Notes: generated by a model not told the origin, from the sequence alone. A stretch of 64,000 nucleotides of DNA from Bosea sp. OAE506 (GCF_040546595.1 NZ_JBEPOB010000001.1:937501-1001500), one strand, 5' to 3'. Positions 19,724-28,423 are shown, numbered from the stretch's first letter. Made by a program: numbers and translations.

Positions 19724-19791
19724 GACGCCACACCCCTCCATCGACCAGACTCGTGCAACGGGCGGCTTCCCGACAGGTTCCGCCCGGCGCG

Positions 19792-19820
19792 CTGGCATTT
19801 CCCGCGATTTCGTGTATACC
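19792..19820 (+). promoter_or_regulatory. Predicted rpsO promoter
   Basis: CTGGCA (19792-19797) and TATACC (19815-19820) are separated by 17 bases, each matching the sigma-70 consensus at 4 of 6 positions. They lie about 130 bases upstream of rpsO. A promoter is needed here because rpsO is cut off from the truB operon by leftward genes. Confidence 0.45.
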
Positions 19821-19948
19821 GCCCGCAACCGGCCTCCCCGCCGGCTGCGCGACCCCTCCCCGATGAGGCGGATCGCGGGCTTCGGACCCTGCTGGACGAC
19901 ATCCCGGCTGCGGCCCGCCAGATCAACACCCAACCGAAGGATCACACG

Positions 19949-20218
19949 ATGTCGATCACTGCCGAGCGCAAGACCGCGCTCATGAAAGAGCATGCCACCA
20001 AGCCGAACGACACCGGCTCGCCGGAAGTCCAGGTCGCGATCCTCACCGAGCGCATCAACAACCTGACCGGCCACTTCAAGTCCCACACCAAGGACAACCA
20101 CTCCCGTCGCGGCCTGCTCAAGATGGTCTCGCAGCGCCGCTCGCTGCTCGACTACCTGAAGAGCAAGAGCGAGCCGCGCTACCGCTCGCTGATCGAGAAG
20201 CTCGGCATCCGCCGCTGA
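19949..20218 (+). CDS. rpsO: 30S ribosomal protein S15
   Basis: S15 is a primary 16S rRNA-binding protein of the small-subunit platform. The 89-residue product has the full family length and the diagnostic [20 protein letters not shown] and [23 protein letters not shown] segments. The ATG at 19949 is preceded by CCGAAGGATCACACG, where GAAGG is the ribosome binding site. Other in-frame starts far upstream are artefacts of an open frame in GC-rich DNA. It precedes pnp, the order found in most proteobacteria. In E. coli the intervening region carries an RNase III site and PNPase autoregulation; a hairpin is present here too. Confidence 0.98.
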   Translation: MSITAERKTALMKEHATKPNDTGSPEVQVAILTERINNLTGHFKSHTKDNHSRRGLLKMVSQRRSLLDYLKSKSEPRYRSLIEKLGIRR

Positions 20219-20235
20219 TCGACCGCTGACGCCAA

Positions 20236-20268
20236 CGCCCGGTGCGGTTCCGCTCCGGGCGCTTTCGT
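20236..20268 (+). terminator. Hairpin between rpsO and pnp (weak terminator or processing site)
   Basis: A 7-bp outer stem (20236-20242 with 20255-20261) encloses an inner GCGG-TT-CCGC helix and is followed by CTTTCGTT, a poor T-run. It begins 17 bases after the rpsO stop. The remaining roughly 215 bases before pnp contain no gene I can support; pnp could be reached by readthrough or from its own promoter. Confidence 0.5.
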
Positions 20269-20484
20269 TAAAGGGGTTCGCCGCAATGGTGCGGCACCGA
20301 CCCCTCTCCAACGCGGCAGCCGCATGGGGCGGCCTGCCGCATGACCCGCCGGGCGCCTCTCGCCCATGGCAGGATCGCCGAGCGCTCGGGCGCGGATCGT
20401 GACCGTCCGGAACCGAGCGCTTCGCCGTCTTGCCCATGGGCTTGGGACGCGAAGGCGGGTCGCATCCGATCCGAAAGAAAATCC

Positions 20485-22653
20485 ATGTTCGATGTCCAGA
20501 CCGAAGAACTGATGTGGGGCGGGCGCAAGCTCGTGCTCGAGACCGGCAAGATTGCCCGCCAGGCCGACGCCGCCGTGCTCGCCACCTATGGCGAGACCGT
20601 CGTGCTCGCGACCGTCGTCTCCGCCAAATCGCCGAAGCCGGGGATCGATTTCTTCCCGCTGACCGTGAACTACCAGGAAAAGACCTTCGCCGCCGGCCGC
20701 ATCCCGGGTGGCTATTTCAAGCGCGAAGGCCGCCCGACCGAGAAGGAGACGCTGGTCTCCCGCCTGATCGACCGGCCGATCCGCCCGCTCTTCGTCGAGG
20801 GCTACCGCAACGAGACGCAGGTCGTCTGCACCGTGCTGCAGCATGACCTCGAGAACGACCCCGACATCGTCGCGATGGTCGCCGCCTCCGCCGCCCTGAC
20901 CCTGTCGGGCGTGCCCTTCACCGGCCCGGTCGGTGCCGCCCGCGTCGGCTATTTCGACGGCGCCTACAAGCTCAACCCGCTGGTCGACGAGATCAAGGAG
21001 TCGCAGCTCGACCTCGTCGTCGCCGGCACGCCCGACGCCGTCCTGATGGTCGAGTCGGAAGCCAAGCAGCTCTCCGAGGAGATCATGCTCGGCGCCGTGA
21101 TGTTCGGCCACAAGCACTTCCAGCCGGTGATCGACGCGATCATCCGCCTGGCCGAGAAGGCCGCCAAGGAGCCGCGCGACTACACGCCGGCCGACAACTC
21201 CACCGTTCTCGACGCCGTGCTCAAGCTGGTCGACGCCGACATCCGCGCCGCCTACCAGATCCGCACCAAGGCCGAGCGCTACAAGGCTCTCGATGCCGCC
21301 AAGGCCAAGGTCGCCTCGCTGATCTCGGAGACCCCGGACGGCGTCACGACCTTCACCAAGGAGCAGGTCGGCAGCCAGTTCAAGGAAGCGCAGGCCAAGG
21401 TCGTGCGCTGGATGATCCTGGACGACAGCATCCGCATCGACGGCCGCGACCTCAAGACGGTCCGCAAGATCGTTGCGGAAGCCGGCATCCTGCCGCGCAC
21501 CCACGGCTCGGCCCTGTTCACCCGTGGCGAGACGCAGGCGCTGGTCGTGACCACGCTGGGCACCGGCGATGACGAGCAGTTCATCGACTCGCTGGAAGGC
21601 ACCTACAAGGAGACCTTCCTGCTGCACTACAACTTCCCCCCCTATTCGGTGGGTGAAGCCGGCCGCATGGGTTCGCCCGGCCGTCGCGAGATCGGCCATG
21701 GCAAGCTCGCCTGGCGCGCCATCCGGCCGATGCTGCCGGCGAAGTCGGAGTTCCCCTACACGATCCGCGTCGTCTCGGAGATCACCGAGTCGAACGGTTC
21801 CTCCTCGATGGCCACCGTCTGCGGCACCTCGCTGGCGCTGATGGACGCCGGCGTGCCGCTGAAGGCGCCTGTCGCGGGTATCGCCATGGGCCTGATCCTG
21901 GAAGGCGAGCGCTTCGCGGTGCTCTCCGACATCCTGGGTGACGAGGACCATCTCGGCGACATGGACTTCAAGGTCGCCGGCACGGCCGAGGGCATCACCT
22001 CGCTGCAGATGGACATCAAGATCGCCGGCATCACCGAGGAGATCATGAAGGTCGCCCTCGACCAGGCCAAGGGCGGACGCGACCACATCCTCAACGAGAT
22101 GAACAAGGCGCTCGCCACCGCGCGCGGCCAGCTCGGCGAGTATGCCCCGCGCATCGAGACGATGAAGATCCCGGTCGACAAGATCCGCGAAGTCATCGGC
22201 TCCGGCGGCAAGGTCATCCGCGAGATCGTTGAGAAGACCGGCGCCAAGGTCAACATCGAGGACGACGGCACCATCAAGATCGCCTCGGCCGACGGCAAGT
22301 CGATCGAAGCCGCGATCAAGTGGATCAAGTCGATCGTCTCCGAGGCAGAGCCGGGCATGATCTATGACGGCACCGTCGTGAAGATCATGGAGTTTGGTGC
22401 CTTCGTGAACTTCTTCGGCGCCAAGGACGGCCTGGTCCATATCTCGGAGCTGGCCGCCGCCCGCGTCCAGAAGGTCTCGGACGTCGTCAAGGAAGGCGAC
22501 AAGGTCAAGGTCAAGTTCCTCGGCCAGGACGAGCGCGGCAAGATCCGCCTCTCGATGAAGGTCGTCGACCAGGAGACCGGTGAGGACATCACCGAGAAGC
22601 TCAAGGCCCAGCGCGATGCCGAGAAGACCCGCGAGAAGCAGTCGGCCGAGTAA
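20485..22653 (+). CDS. pnp: Polyribonucleotide nucleotidyltransferase (PNPase)
   Basis: PNPase is the trimeric 3'-5' phosphorolytic exoribonuclease of the degradosome. The 722-residue protein begins [16 protein letters not shown], which fixes the start at 20485. It has two RNase PH-like domains (about 1-230 and 310-540) around an alpha-helical linker, then a KH domain ([21 protein letters not shown], near 565-590) and an S1 domain ([30 protein letters not shown], near 625-665). All are intact and the length is standard. A clean intrinsic terminator follows 35 bases after the stop, with a degenerate parS-like palindrome in between. Confidence 0.98.
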   Translation: MFDVQTEELMWGGRKLVLETGKIARQADAAVLATYGETVVLATVVSAKSPKPGIDFFPLTVNYQEKTFAAGRIPGGYFKREGRPTEKETLVSRLIDRPIRPLFVEGYRNETQVVCTVLQHDLENDPDIVAMVAASAALTLSGVPFTGPVGAARVGYFDGAYKLNPLVDEIKESQLDLVVAGTPDAVLMVESEAKQLSEEIMLGAVMFGHKHFQPVIDAIIRLAEKAAKEPRDYTPADNSTVLDAVLKLVDADIRAAYQIRTKAERYKALDAAKAKVASLISETPDGVTTFTKEQVGSQFKEAQAKVVRWMILDDSIRIDGRDLKTVRKIVAEAGILPRTHGSALFTRGETQALVVTTLGTGDDEQFIDSLEGTYKETFLLHYNFPPYSVGEAGRMGSPGRREIGHGKLAWRAIRPMLPAKSEFPYTIRVVSEITESNGSSSMATVCGTSLALMDAGVPLKAPVAGIAMGLILEGERFAVLSDILGDEDHLGDMDFKVAGTAEGITSLQMDIKIAGITEEIMKVALDQAKGGRDHILNEMNKALATARGQLGEYAPRIETMKIPVDKIREVIGSGGKVIREIVEKTGAKVNIEDDGTIKIASADGKSIEAAIKWIKSIVSEAEPGMIYDGTVVKIMEFGAFVNFFGAKDGLVHISELAAARVQKVSDVVKEGDKVKVKFLGQDERGKIRLSMKVVDQETGEDITEKLKAQRDAEKTREKQSAE

Positions 22654-22669
22654 GCCGCAGCTCCTCACG

Positions 22670-22685
22670 CGATTCACGTGAAACG
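22670..22685. promoter_or_regulatory. Degenerate parS-like sequence
   Basis: CGATTCACGTGAAACG matches the ParB-binding consensus TGTTTCACGTGAAACA at 13 of 16 positions and keeps the CACGTG core. It lies between the pnp stop and its terminator. Weaker than the sites at 33073 and 39686, it may be chance. Confidence 0.3.
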
Positions 22686-22688
22686 CGA

Positions 22689-22718
22689 AGCCCCGCATCT
22701 GACGATGCGGGGCTTTTT
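22689..22718 (+). terminator. Intrinsic terminator after pnp
   Basis: A perfect 10-bp stem (22689-22698 with 22705-22714) and 6-base loop are followed by a run of five T. Confidence 0.94.
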
Positions 22719-22756
22719 CGTTGCGGGTGCGTGAACCGGAAAACACGCAGCCTTGG

Positions 22757-22780
22757 CTGACAGATTGCGAATATTGTCAG
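22757..22780. promoter_or_regulatory. 24-bp dyad upstream of the PPOX flavoprotein gene
   Basis: CTGACA and TGTCAG are perfect inverted arms separated by 12 bases, in the 130-bp spacer between the pnp terminator and the gene at 22851. The geometry suits a dimeric repressor. No T-run follows, so it is not a terminator. I could not place a convincing promoter beside it. Confidence 0.35.
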
Positions 22781-22850
22781 TGTGGTGCTGGCCGCCGCGG
22801 CGGGATCGTCATAGTCTAGACTTATCGAATGCTGCTCACGGACGCCGGAC

Positions 22851-23486
22851 ATGACCGCTCACGCCATCACCTCGCTCGGGCAGCTCATGGCGCTCTACCC
22901 CAACCCGGTCGCACCGGCGTCGATCCACAAGGAGATCGACCATGTCGACGAGAACTATGGCGCGCTGATCGCCGCCTCACCGTTTTTCGTGCTCGCAACG
23001 AACGGTCCGGACGGCCTGGATTGTTCACCGCGCGGGGATAAGCCGGGCTTTGTCACGGTCCGGGACGCGAAAACGCTGCTGATTCCCGACCGAAGAGGCA
23101 ATAACCGTCTGGATTCGTTGAAGAATATCCTGTTCGATACGAGAATCGGAATGCTTTTCCTGATCCCCGGTTACGGGGAGACGCTGCGCGTCAACGGAGT
23201 CGCGACCCTCTCCGGCGACCCTGGGTTGTGCGCGGGCTTCGCCGTCGCCGGAAAGGCTCCGGCCTGCGTCATCGTTGTCACCGTGGAGAGTGTCTACTTC
23301 CAGTGTTCGCGCGCGGTCGTCCGGGCGGAGCTGTGGAATGCCGAGCGGCATGTCGACCGCAGCAAGGTGCCGAGCGCGGGCACGATCCTGCGCGCCATCA
23401 CAGCGCGGGACGCGGCGGTCGAGATGTTCGATGGTGCGGCTTATGACAAGGCGCTGCCCGAGCGGGTCAAGGCGACGCTGTATTGA
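22851..23486 (+). CDS. Pyridoxamine 5'-phosphate oxidase-family FMN-binding protein
   Basis: The 211-residue protein resembles the PPOX-type flavoproteins of the MSMEG_1061-like group, small split-barrel FMN or F420 enzymes of mostly unknown substrate. Visible support: the N-terminal helix KEIDHVDENYGALIAASPFFVLAT, followed by the barrel strand GLDCSPRGDKPGFV and the DRRGNNRLDSLKNIL cofactor-phosphate-binding stretch, then IGMLFLIPGYGETLRVNG. It lacks the substrate residues of true PdxH. It is monocistronic, after the pnp terminator and before a repeat element, and converges on the adenosine-kinase-like gene. The family call is from memory of motif order. Confidence 0.85.
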   Translation: MTAHAITSLGQLMALYPNPVAPASIHKEIDHVDENYGALIAASPFFVLATNGPDGLDCSPRGDKPGFVTVRDAKTLLIPDRRGNNRLDSLKNILFDTRIGMLFLIPGYGETLRVNGVATLSGDPGLCAGFAVAGKAPACVIVVTVESVYFQCSRAVVRAELWNAERHVDRSKVPSAGTILRAITARDAAVEMFDGAAYDKALPERVKATLY

Positions 23487-23495
23487 ACATCCGTC

Positions 23496-23601
23496 GTCAT
23501 GCTCGGGCTTGACCCGAGCATCTCATGACAAGTGGGGCGCGGTCACGCGCATCTGGTCCTGCAGGAGATTCTCGGGTCCGCCCGAAGCGCCCGAGAATGA
23601 C
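23496..23601. repeat. Dispersed double-hairpin intergenic repeat, copy 1 (106 bp)
   Basis: It is bounded by GTCATGCTCGGG and CCCGAGAATGAC, imperfect terminal inverted repeats (11 of 12). The left end is a perfect 9-bp hairpin with loop CTTGA (ATGCTCGGG/CCCGAGCAT). The right end is a second hairpin with stem ATTCTCGGG/CCCGAGAAT and a GC-rich loop. The middle differs from the other copies. It fills the convergent gap between the PPOX gene and the adenosine-kinase-like gene. Confidence 0.88.
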
Positions 23602-23609
23602 GGCAAGGC

Positions 23610-24608
23610 TCAGAGCAGCCCTTCGTTCCCCGCCAGCGTCTTCAGGTTAACGTCCGGCCGGGCGCCGACATGGCTGATGATCTCGGCGGCGGCGAGCGCG
23701 CCGAGCCGCAGCGAGTCACGGACCTCGCGGCCCGAGGTCAGGCCGAAGAGGAAGCCGGCAGCGAAGAGATCGCCGGCGCCAGTGGCATCGACAACGCGCT
23801 CGATCGGAAACACCGGCTCCTCGATCACGCCCTCGGGCGTCACCGCCAGCGCGCCCTTCTCGGAGCGGGTGACGACGGCGAGGATGTTCTCCTGCCGCAG
23901 GGCCGCCAGCGCATCCTCAAAGGCTGGCGCCTGGTAGAGGCTCTTCAGTTCGTGCTCATTGGCGAAGACGATGTCGACCATGCGGTTGCGGATCAGCCCG
24001 ACGAACTCGTCGCGATAGCGGTCGACGCAGAAGGAATCGGACAGGGTGATCGCGACCTTGCCGCCGGCCTTGTGGGCGATCTCGGAGGCCTTGCGGAAGG
24101 CGTCCTTGGCGGCCGGCGGATCCCAGAGATAGCCCTCGAGATAGATGATGTCGGCGTTCTCGATCGCCTTCGCATCGACATCGGCGACGCCGAGGCCCTG
24201 GCAGGCGCCAAGATAGGTGTTCATCGTGCGCTCGCCATCGGGGGTCACGATGATGAAGGAGCGGGCGGTGGCGGGCCCCTCCGTCGCGGCGGGCGTGTCG
24301 AAGGCGACGCCGAGCGAGGCGAGGTCGTGGCGGTAGAGCTTGCCGAGCTCGTCGGCCTTGACCTTGCCGATGAAGGCGCCCTTGCCGCCGAAGGAGGCGA
24401 GGCCGGCGATGGTGTTGGCAGCCGAGCCGCCCGAGATGACCTTGCCGGGCCCCATCGCGGCATAGAGGGATTCGGCGCGGGCCTCGTCGATCAGCGCCAT
24501 CGCGCCCTTGGTCAGGCCGTGCTTCGCCAGAAAGTCCTCTTCCGCCGCCGCGATGACGTCGACGATGGCGTTGCCGAGGGCGAGAACGTCGGTGCGCGTG
24601 CTGGTCAT
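23610..24608 (-). CDS. PfkB-family sugar/nucleoside kinase, probably adenosine kinase
   Basis: The 332-residue cytoplasmic kinase carries both PfkB signatures: GGSAANTIAGLASFGGKGAF near residues 60-80 and VDATGAGDLFAAGFLFGL near 285-302, in which the Asp of GAGD is the catalytic base and the glycines form the anion hole. The N-terminus (DVLALGNAIVDVIAAAEEDFLAKHGL) and overall pattern match the Rhizobiales proteins annotated as adenosine kinase; ribokinase-like alternatives are possible. If it is adenosine kinase, it would recycle adenosine released from S-adenosylhomocysteine, complementing the methylation genes elsewhere. It is transcribed leftward, converging on the PPOX gene across a repeat element. 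Confidence 0.87.
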   Translation of the reverse strand: MTSTRTDVLALGNAIVDVIAAAEEDFLAKHGLTKGAMALIDEARAESLYAAMGPGKVISGGSAANTIAGLASFGGKGAFIGKVKADELGKLYRHDLASLGVAFDTPAATEGPATARSFIIVTPDGERTMNTYLGACQGLGVADVDAKAIENADIIYLEGYLWDPPAAKDAFRKASEIAHKAGGKVAITLSDSFCVDRYRDEFVGLIRNRMVDIVFANEHELKSLYQAPAFEDALAALRQENILAVVTRSEKGALAVTPEGVIEEPVFPIERVVDATGAGDLFAAGFLFGLTSGREVRDSLRLGALAAAEIISHVGARPDVNLKTLAGNEGLL

Positions 24609-24693
24609 GGGATGCCCGTTGCTGTGCGAAAAGGGGATGTCGGAAGGGAATGGCTAGGCTTGGCGGGGCCTGTCGCATCCATGGCGATGCGGG

Positions 24694-25080
24694 TCAAGGC
24701 GCGCCGCCCGCGCGGCCGCGCCGGGCCGCGGCCTCGTCGAGGACATCGCAGAGCCGCGTCAGGTCCTCCGGATCGAGCACGCCGATATCGCGGGCGAGGC
24801 GGTTCGCCAGCAGGGTCGCCTCGGGATCGAGGCCGGCAGTGTCGACCGTCACCCGCGGATGCGAGAGATCGGCGAGGCGCACCAGCTCGTCCGCCTCGTC
24901 CCAGATGACGCCAAGGACATGAATGACGCCCTGGATCAGGGTGAAGGTCGGGCGGCCGCGTTTGCCGTGCTCGAGGGCCGAGAGATAGGCCGGTGTGACG
25001 CCGAGGACGCCCGCCATCTCCGCGAGCGTCATTCCGCGCTCGTCCCTGAGGTCGCGCACGCGCCGTCCGAAGGGCGTCAC
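24694..25080 (-). CDS. XRE-family helix-turn-helix regulator at the end of the mltA-smr operon
   Basis: This 128-residue protein has an N-terminal HTH of Cro/C1 type at about residues 5-60 (FGRRVRDLRDERGMTLAEMAG then GVTPAYLSALEHGKRG). A C-terminal half of acidic helices (PEDLTRLCDVLDEAAARRGRA) has no recognised ligand domain. Its start overlaps the smr stop by 4 bp (ATGA), making it the last gene of the Tim44-like/mltA/smr/xre operon, a linkage common in Rhizobiales. It could regulate cell-wall genes, but no operator is evident here. The first residues MTPFGRRVR suit the family start. Confidence 0.9.
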   Translation of the reverse strand: MTPFGRRVRDLRDERGMTLAEMAGVLGVTPAYLSALEHGKRGRPTFTLIQGVIHVLGVIWDEADELVRLADLSHPRVTVDTAGLDPEATLLANRLARDIGVLDPEDLTRLCDVLDEAAARRGRAGGAP

Positions 25081-25640
25081 GGACCGGCATCCCGGGCGCG
25101 GCGCAGCCGGACATAGAGCGCGCCCGAGCCGCCATGGCGCTGCTGCGCTTCCTCGAAGCCGACGACGAGCGGGCGCAGATCCGGCAGCCGCAGCCAGTGC
25201 GGCACGACCCGGCGCAGCACGCCGCGCTCCTCCCCGAACAGTGTCGTGCCGGCTGCGCCCTTGCCGGTGACGATCAGCGCCAGGCGGGTGCCGCGCCCCT
25301 GCTCGCGGCGCAGGAAGGCACGCAGTGCCAGATGCGCCTCGTCCTGCCGCATGCCGTGAAGGTCGATGACGGCCTCGACGCCCTGCTGGCCACGCCGAAG
25401 CTGCGTGCGCAGACGGTTCTCCAGCGGCGCCAGCGGCGGCGGGGCGGGTTTGGCGGGGGGTGGACGGCCGAGGGCGACAGCCGCCGCGGGCTGCGGCTCC
25501 TTGGGGACAGGGAGCGCCTCGACCGGCGGGGGTTCCGGCTCGACCGGGGCGCGACCCGGCAGCGGCTTCACGGAGCGCGCGACCTGCCGCCAGAGCGCGA
25601 GATCGGCCTCCGACAATGTCCGTCCCCGCCGCGACCGCAT
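25077..25640 (-). CDS. Smr/MutS2-C-like domain protein
   Basis: The 187-residue protein ends in a Smr domain, a nuclease-like fold related to the C-terminus of MutS2. The motifs are clear: VIDLHGMRQDEAHLALRAFL near residues 90-110, the core LDLHG-type box, and LIVTGKG near 125-131. The N-terminal 75 residues are Pro-rich and basic, with a short conserved opening (LSEADLALWRQVARSVKPL) found in alphaproteobacterial Smr proteins. Stand-alone Smr proteins have been shown to cleave or bind nucleic acids; in E. coli, SmrB acts on collided ribosomes, but this protein's role is not established. It lies between mltA (2-base gap) and the xre gene (4-bp overlap). Confidence 0.93.
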   Translation of the reverse strand: MRSRRGRTLSEADLALWRQVARSVKPLPGRAPVEPEPPPVEALPVPKEPQPAAAVALGRPPPAKPAPPPLAPLENRLRTQLRRGQQGVEAVIDLHGMRQDEAHLALRAFLRREQGRGTRLALIVTGKGAAGTTLFGEERGVLRRVVPHWLRLPDLRPLVVGFEEAQQRHGGSGALYVRLRRARDAGP

Positions 25641-25642
25641 GC

Positions 25643-26821
25643 TTAAGGCCCGGGATCGCGCGGCCAGAGGACGATGAAATCGACGGGGTGGCGGATCAGC
25701 CCGGCGCGATGGCCGGCCGCTGCCCCCGACCCGACGAAGAGATCCAGCCGCGCCGGGCCCAGAATGGCCGATCCGGTGTCCTGCGCCAGCATCAGCCGCG
25801 CCAGCCGCTCCTCGCCGCCGCCTGCGCCCGGAACGGTCGCGTCGATCCAGACCGGCAGGCCATAGGGCCAGATACCCCGGTCGATGGCGATGCTGCGCAG
25901 CGGCGTCAGCGGCAGGCCCGCGCCGCCGATCGGCCCGCTTTCGGCCGGAAGGTCGTCGCGGCGGGCGAAGAAGACGAAGGAGCGGTTGAGCCGGATCAGG
26001 TCCCGCGCGAAATCCGCATCGGCCTTCAGCCGCGCGATCAGGACGTCCATCGTCATCTGCGCGGGCGGGATGGCCTCGCGCTCACTCAGGACGCGGCCAA
26101 GCGAGGTGTAGGCATGGCCGTTGCGGCCGGAATAGACCAGCCGCGTCACGCGGCCGTCCGGCAGGCGGATGCGGCCGGAGCCCTGGACCTGCAGGACAAA
26201 GCGATCGACGGGATCGCGCATCCAGAGGATTTCGAGGCCGCGCCCGTCGAGCGCGCCGGTTTCGATCGCCAGACGGTCCGGGAAGGGCTCGAGGCCATTG
26301 CCCGTCCGTCGGGCAGCCGACAAGCCGCTATCCAGGCCCGGCCAGTCGTCTCCCGGCATGCGGGTAACCAGTTCCGGCGGTCGGCCATAGAGTGGCGTCG
26401 GGAACTCGGCGGAGCGGGTGAGCGAGCCCTCGAACTCGGGTTCGAAATAGCCGGTCATGAAGCCGGTTGCTCCCGGCGCGGAGCGGATCCGCCAGAAGCC
26501 GAATTGCGTCTCGAAGAACTGCCTCGCCGCGGCGGCACTGACCGGGCCGGCGGCCTGGAGACGCCCGGCCTGGGCGCAGGCCGAAAGGAGAGCAGCAGGA
26601 ACGGGGACGGCGGCGCGCAGAGGCGGCTCGGCCTGGCAGCCTGCGGCGAAGAGCGAGAGGACGATGCGATGATCGTCTCCGGCCCAGCCCGGCACCTGGA
26701 CCGGTGCCAGGGCCTCGGCACGAGCCCCTTGCGGCAGAGGAGGAGGTGTCGTGGCCATCGCGGTCAGGGGTGTCGCGCAGGCCGCGAGCAGCGCCAGTGC
26801 GAGACCGGCGCCACGGATCAC
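25643..26821 (-). CDS. mltA: Membrane-bound lytic murein transglycosylase A
   Basis: MltA cleaves peptidoglycan glycan strands to 1,6-anhydro products in the periplasm. The 392-residue protein starts with a signal sequence ending in a lipobox-like LLAAC, with Cys at residue 15, so outer-membrane lipoprotein anchoring is likely. The MltA barrel domain (about 130-290, with GFMTGYFEPEFEGSLTRS) is followed by the C-terminal 3D domain (LMLAQDTGSAILGPARLDLF), whose aspartates include the catalytic acid. It overlaps the Tim44-like gene by 4 bp and is 2 bases from smr. As a lipoprotein it would depend on Lnt and the Lol system, both encoded in this window. Confidence 0.95.
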   Translation of the reverse strand: MIRGAGLALALLAACATPLTAMATTPPPLPQGARAEALAPVQVPGWAGDDHRIVLSLFAAGCQAEPPLRAAVPVPAALLSACAQAGRLQAAGPVSAAAARQFFETQFGFWRIRSAPGATGFMTGYFEPEFEGSLTRSAEFPTPLYGRPPELVTRMPGDDWPGLDSGLSAARRTGNGLEPFPDRLAIETGALDGRGLEILWMRDPVDRFVLQVQGSGRIRLPDGRVTRLVYSGRNGHAYTSLGRVLSEREAIPPAQMTMDVLIARLKADADFARDLIRLNRSFVFFARRDDLPAESGPIGGAGLPLTPLRSIAIDRGIWPYGLPVWIDATVPGAGGGEERLARLMLAQDTGSAILGPARLDLFVGSGAAAGHRAGLIRHPVDFIVLWPRDPGP

Positions 26822-27546
26822 GCCGCGGATTCGGTCGCGACCAGAAGCCAGTTGGGGTCGCGGCTGCCGAGCTGGCGCGAGAAGGTCCAGATGTCGTTGA
26901 CCTCGGAGACCGCCTCGGCGCTGCCGTCGACGACATTGCCCTGGGCGTCGCGCGTCACGCTGATGAGCTGCGAGATGAAGGCGATGGTCACCTGGGCGGT
27001 CTTGCCCTTGACGTCGACCGCGGTGATGTCGGCCTTGTCGATCGAGACGAAGCTGGACTCGGCCTTCTCGCCACGCTTCTCGCGATCGGTGATGGCCTGC
27101 TCGAAGCCTTCATAGACTTCCTTGGCGAGCAGACCCTTCAGCATCTTGCGGTCGCCGCGGGCGAAGGCGGTGACGATCGTCTCATAGGCGGCCTTGGCGC
27201 CGCCGAGGAACTCGCGCGGATCGAAGCCCGGCTCCTGCTTGATGACGCTCTCGATGCCGGCGAGGATCGGCGAGCCTTCCGGCGCGATATCCTTGAAGCG
27301 GTCGGCCGCGGGTGCGGCTGCAGCCGGATCATTGGCCGCGCCGGGCAGGCGGATGACGTTGTCGCGGCGCGCATCGGCAGGGGCGGCCTGGTCGGGCCGC
27401 AGCGGCGGAGTTTCGCGGCGGGAGAACGGATCGGCCGGGGGCTGTTCGCTGCCGGTCTTCTGGCCGAGCACGGAACGCAGCTTCCAGGCGACGAAAACGG
27501 CCAGAGCCAGGAAGACCAGAGTCGTCATGTCGAAGGAATTTTGCAT
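26818..27546 (-). CDS. Tim44-like domain protein (TimA type)
   Basis: This predicted inner-membrane protein of 242 residues has one N-terminal membrane helix (TTLVFLALAVFVAWKL, about residues 8-23), a polar linker, and a C-terminal Tim44/Mba1-like domain (about 100-240, with FLGGAKAAYETIVTAFARGD and the LLVATESAA end). Alphaproteobacterial TimA proteins are related to mitochondrial Tim44 and proposed to be precursors of import machinery; in Caulobacter TimA was found in the inner membrane. I chose ATG at 27546 (MQNSFDMTT); an in-frame ATG at 27588 adds 14 residues that look non-conserved. It heads a four-gene operon with mltA, smr and xre, divergent from secB, which also handles protein export. 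Confidence 0.9.
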   Translation of the reverse strand: MQNSFDMTTLVFLALAVFVAWKLRSVLGQKTGSEQPPADPFSRRETPPLRPDQAAPADARRDNVIRLPGAANDPAAAAPAADRFKDIAPEGSPILAGIESVIKQEPGFDPREFLGGAKAAYETIVTAFARGDRKMLKGLLAKEVYEGFEQAITDREKRGEKAESSFVSIDKADITAVDVKGKTAQVTIAFISQLISVTRDAQGNVVDGSAEAVSEVNDIWTFSRQLGSRDPNWLLVATESAA

Positions 27547-27788
27547 CGAAAGCTGACCCGAGCTCCAGTCATATTGCAGGACCAGCATCCCCTCGCGGGA
27601 GCGCCGTACGCGTCATATGGGGGACTAGGCTCGTAACATCCACCCCTCGGCTTGTGAAGGCGACTTCTTGTGCGGCGCTTTGGACCATGATAGCCGACGC
27701 CCGCGCCATTGCGTGAGTGCAGAGCGCAGTCCAAGGCCTCGGACGGGTGCGGACTTCCCGAGACAGCCAGCCAAAAGCGATGGGACCG

Positions 27789-28280
27789 ATGGCCAACGAA
27801 TTTCCCAACGGCAACGGTGCCGCAGACGCAGCGCCGAGCATGAGCGCCCTGATCCAGTACACCAAGGATTTCTCCTTCGAGAATCCCAAGGCGCCGCGCG
27901 CTCTCGGCCAGCAGGCCGCCCAGGAAGGCCCGCAGATGTCGCTGCAGGTCAATGTCTCCAGCAGCGCGCTCGGCGAGAACGACTACGAGACCGTGCTCCA
28001 GCTCGAGGGCAAGGCCGAGCTGAACGGCGAGACGCTGTTCGCCTTCGACCTCAGCTATGGCGGCGTGTTCCGGCTGGTGAACGTGCCGCAGGAGCATATT
28101 CACCCCGTGCTGGTGATCGATTGCGCCCGGCTGCTGTTCCCCTTCGCCCGGCAGATCATCGCCGAGGCGGTGCAGAATGGCGGCTTCCCGCCCTTCTATG
28201 TCCCGCCGATCGACTTCGCGGCGCTGTATCAGCAGCGCATGCAGGAGTTCCAGGGCCAGCAGGGCGCTCCGCTCGCCTGA
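27789..28280 (+). CDS. secB: Protein-export chaperone SecB
   Basis: SecB is the tetrameric cytosolic chaperone that keeps preproteins unfolded and delivers them to SecA. The 163-residue protein has the conserved core: [13 protein letters not shown] near residues 22-34, [21 protein letters not shown], and the late [28 protein letters not shown] signature. It ends [15 protein letters not shown] at 27789 gives [10 protein letters not shown], a typical alphaproteobacterial start; upstream starts in the open frame are not conserved. It is transcribed alone, divergently from the Tim44-like operon, and is closed by an intrinsic terminator. Confidence 0.97.
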   Translation: MANEFPNGNGAADAAPSMSALIQYTKDFSFENPKAPRALGQQAAQEGPQMSLQVNVSSSALGENDYETVLQLEGKAELNGETLFAFDLSYGGVFRLVNVPQEHIHPVLVIDCARLLFPFARQIIAEAVQNGGFPPFYVPPIDFAALYQQRMQEFQGQQGAPLA

Positions 28281-28305
28281 GCCGAGACCGAAGCCGAGAC
28301 GATCG

Positions 28306-28327
28306 AGGGCCCTGCGGGGCCCTTTTT
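28306..28327 (+). terminator. Intrinsic terminator after secB
   Basis: A perfect 7-bp stem (28306-28312 with 28317-28323) with TGCG loop runs directly into five T residues. Confidence 0.92.
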
Positions 28328-28423
28328 CGTTGGCCAAGGCCGGGCATTTCCGACGCGTTTCCCTTGCGGGACCACCCACCGCTCGCCATCTCCCCCGAAT
28401 CCCGACGCGCTGCCGGAGGACCG

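Noticed and set aside
19724..19948. LexA-type box (GTTC-N7-GTTC or GAAC-N7-GAAC) controlling orf74-ku-ligD
   Set aside because: Looked for between rpsO and orf74 and not found.
20179..22746. 855-codon antisense open frame opposite pnp
   Set aside because: A shadow of PNPase, whose KH and S1 domains are unmistakable; the antisense product is Asp/Leu/Gly-rich with no motifs.
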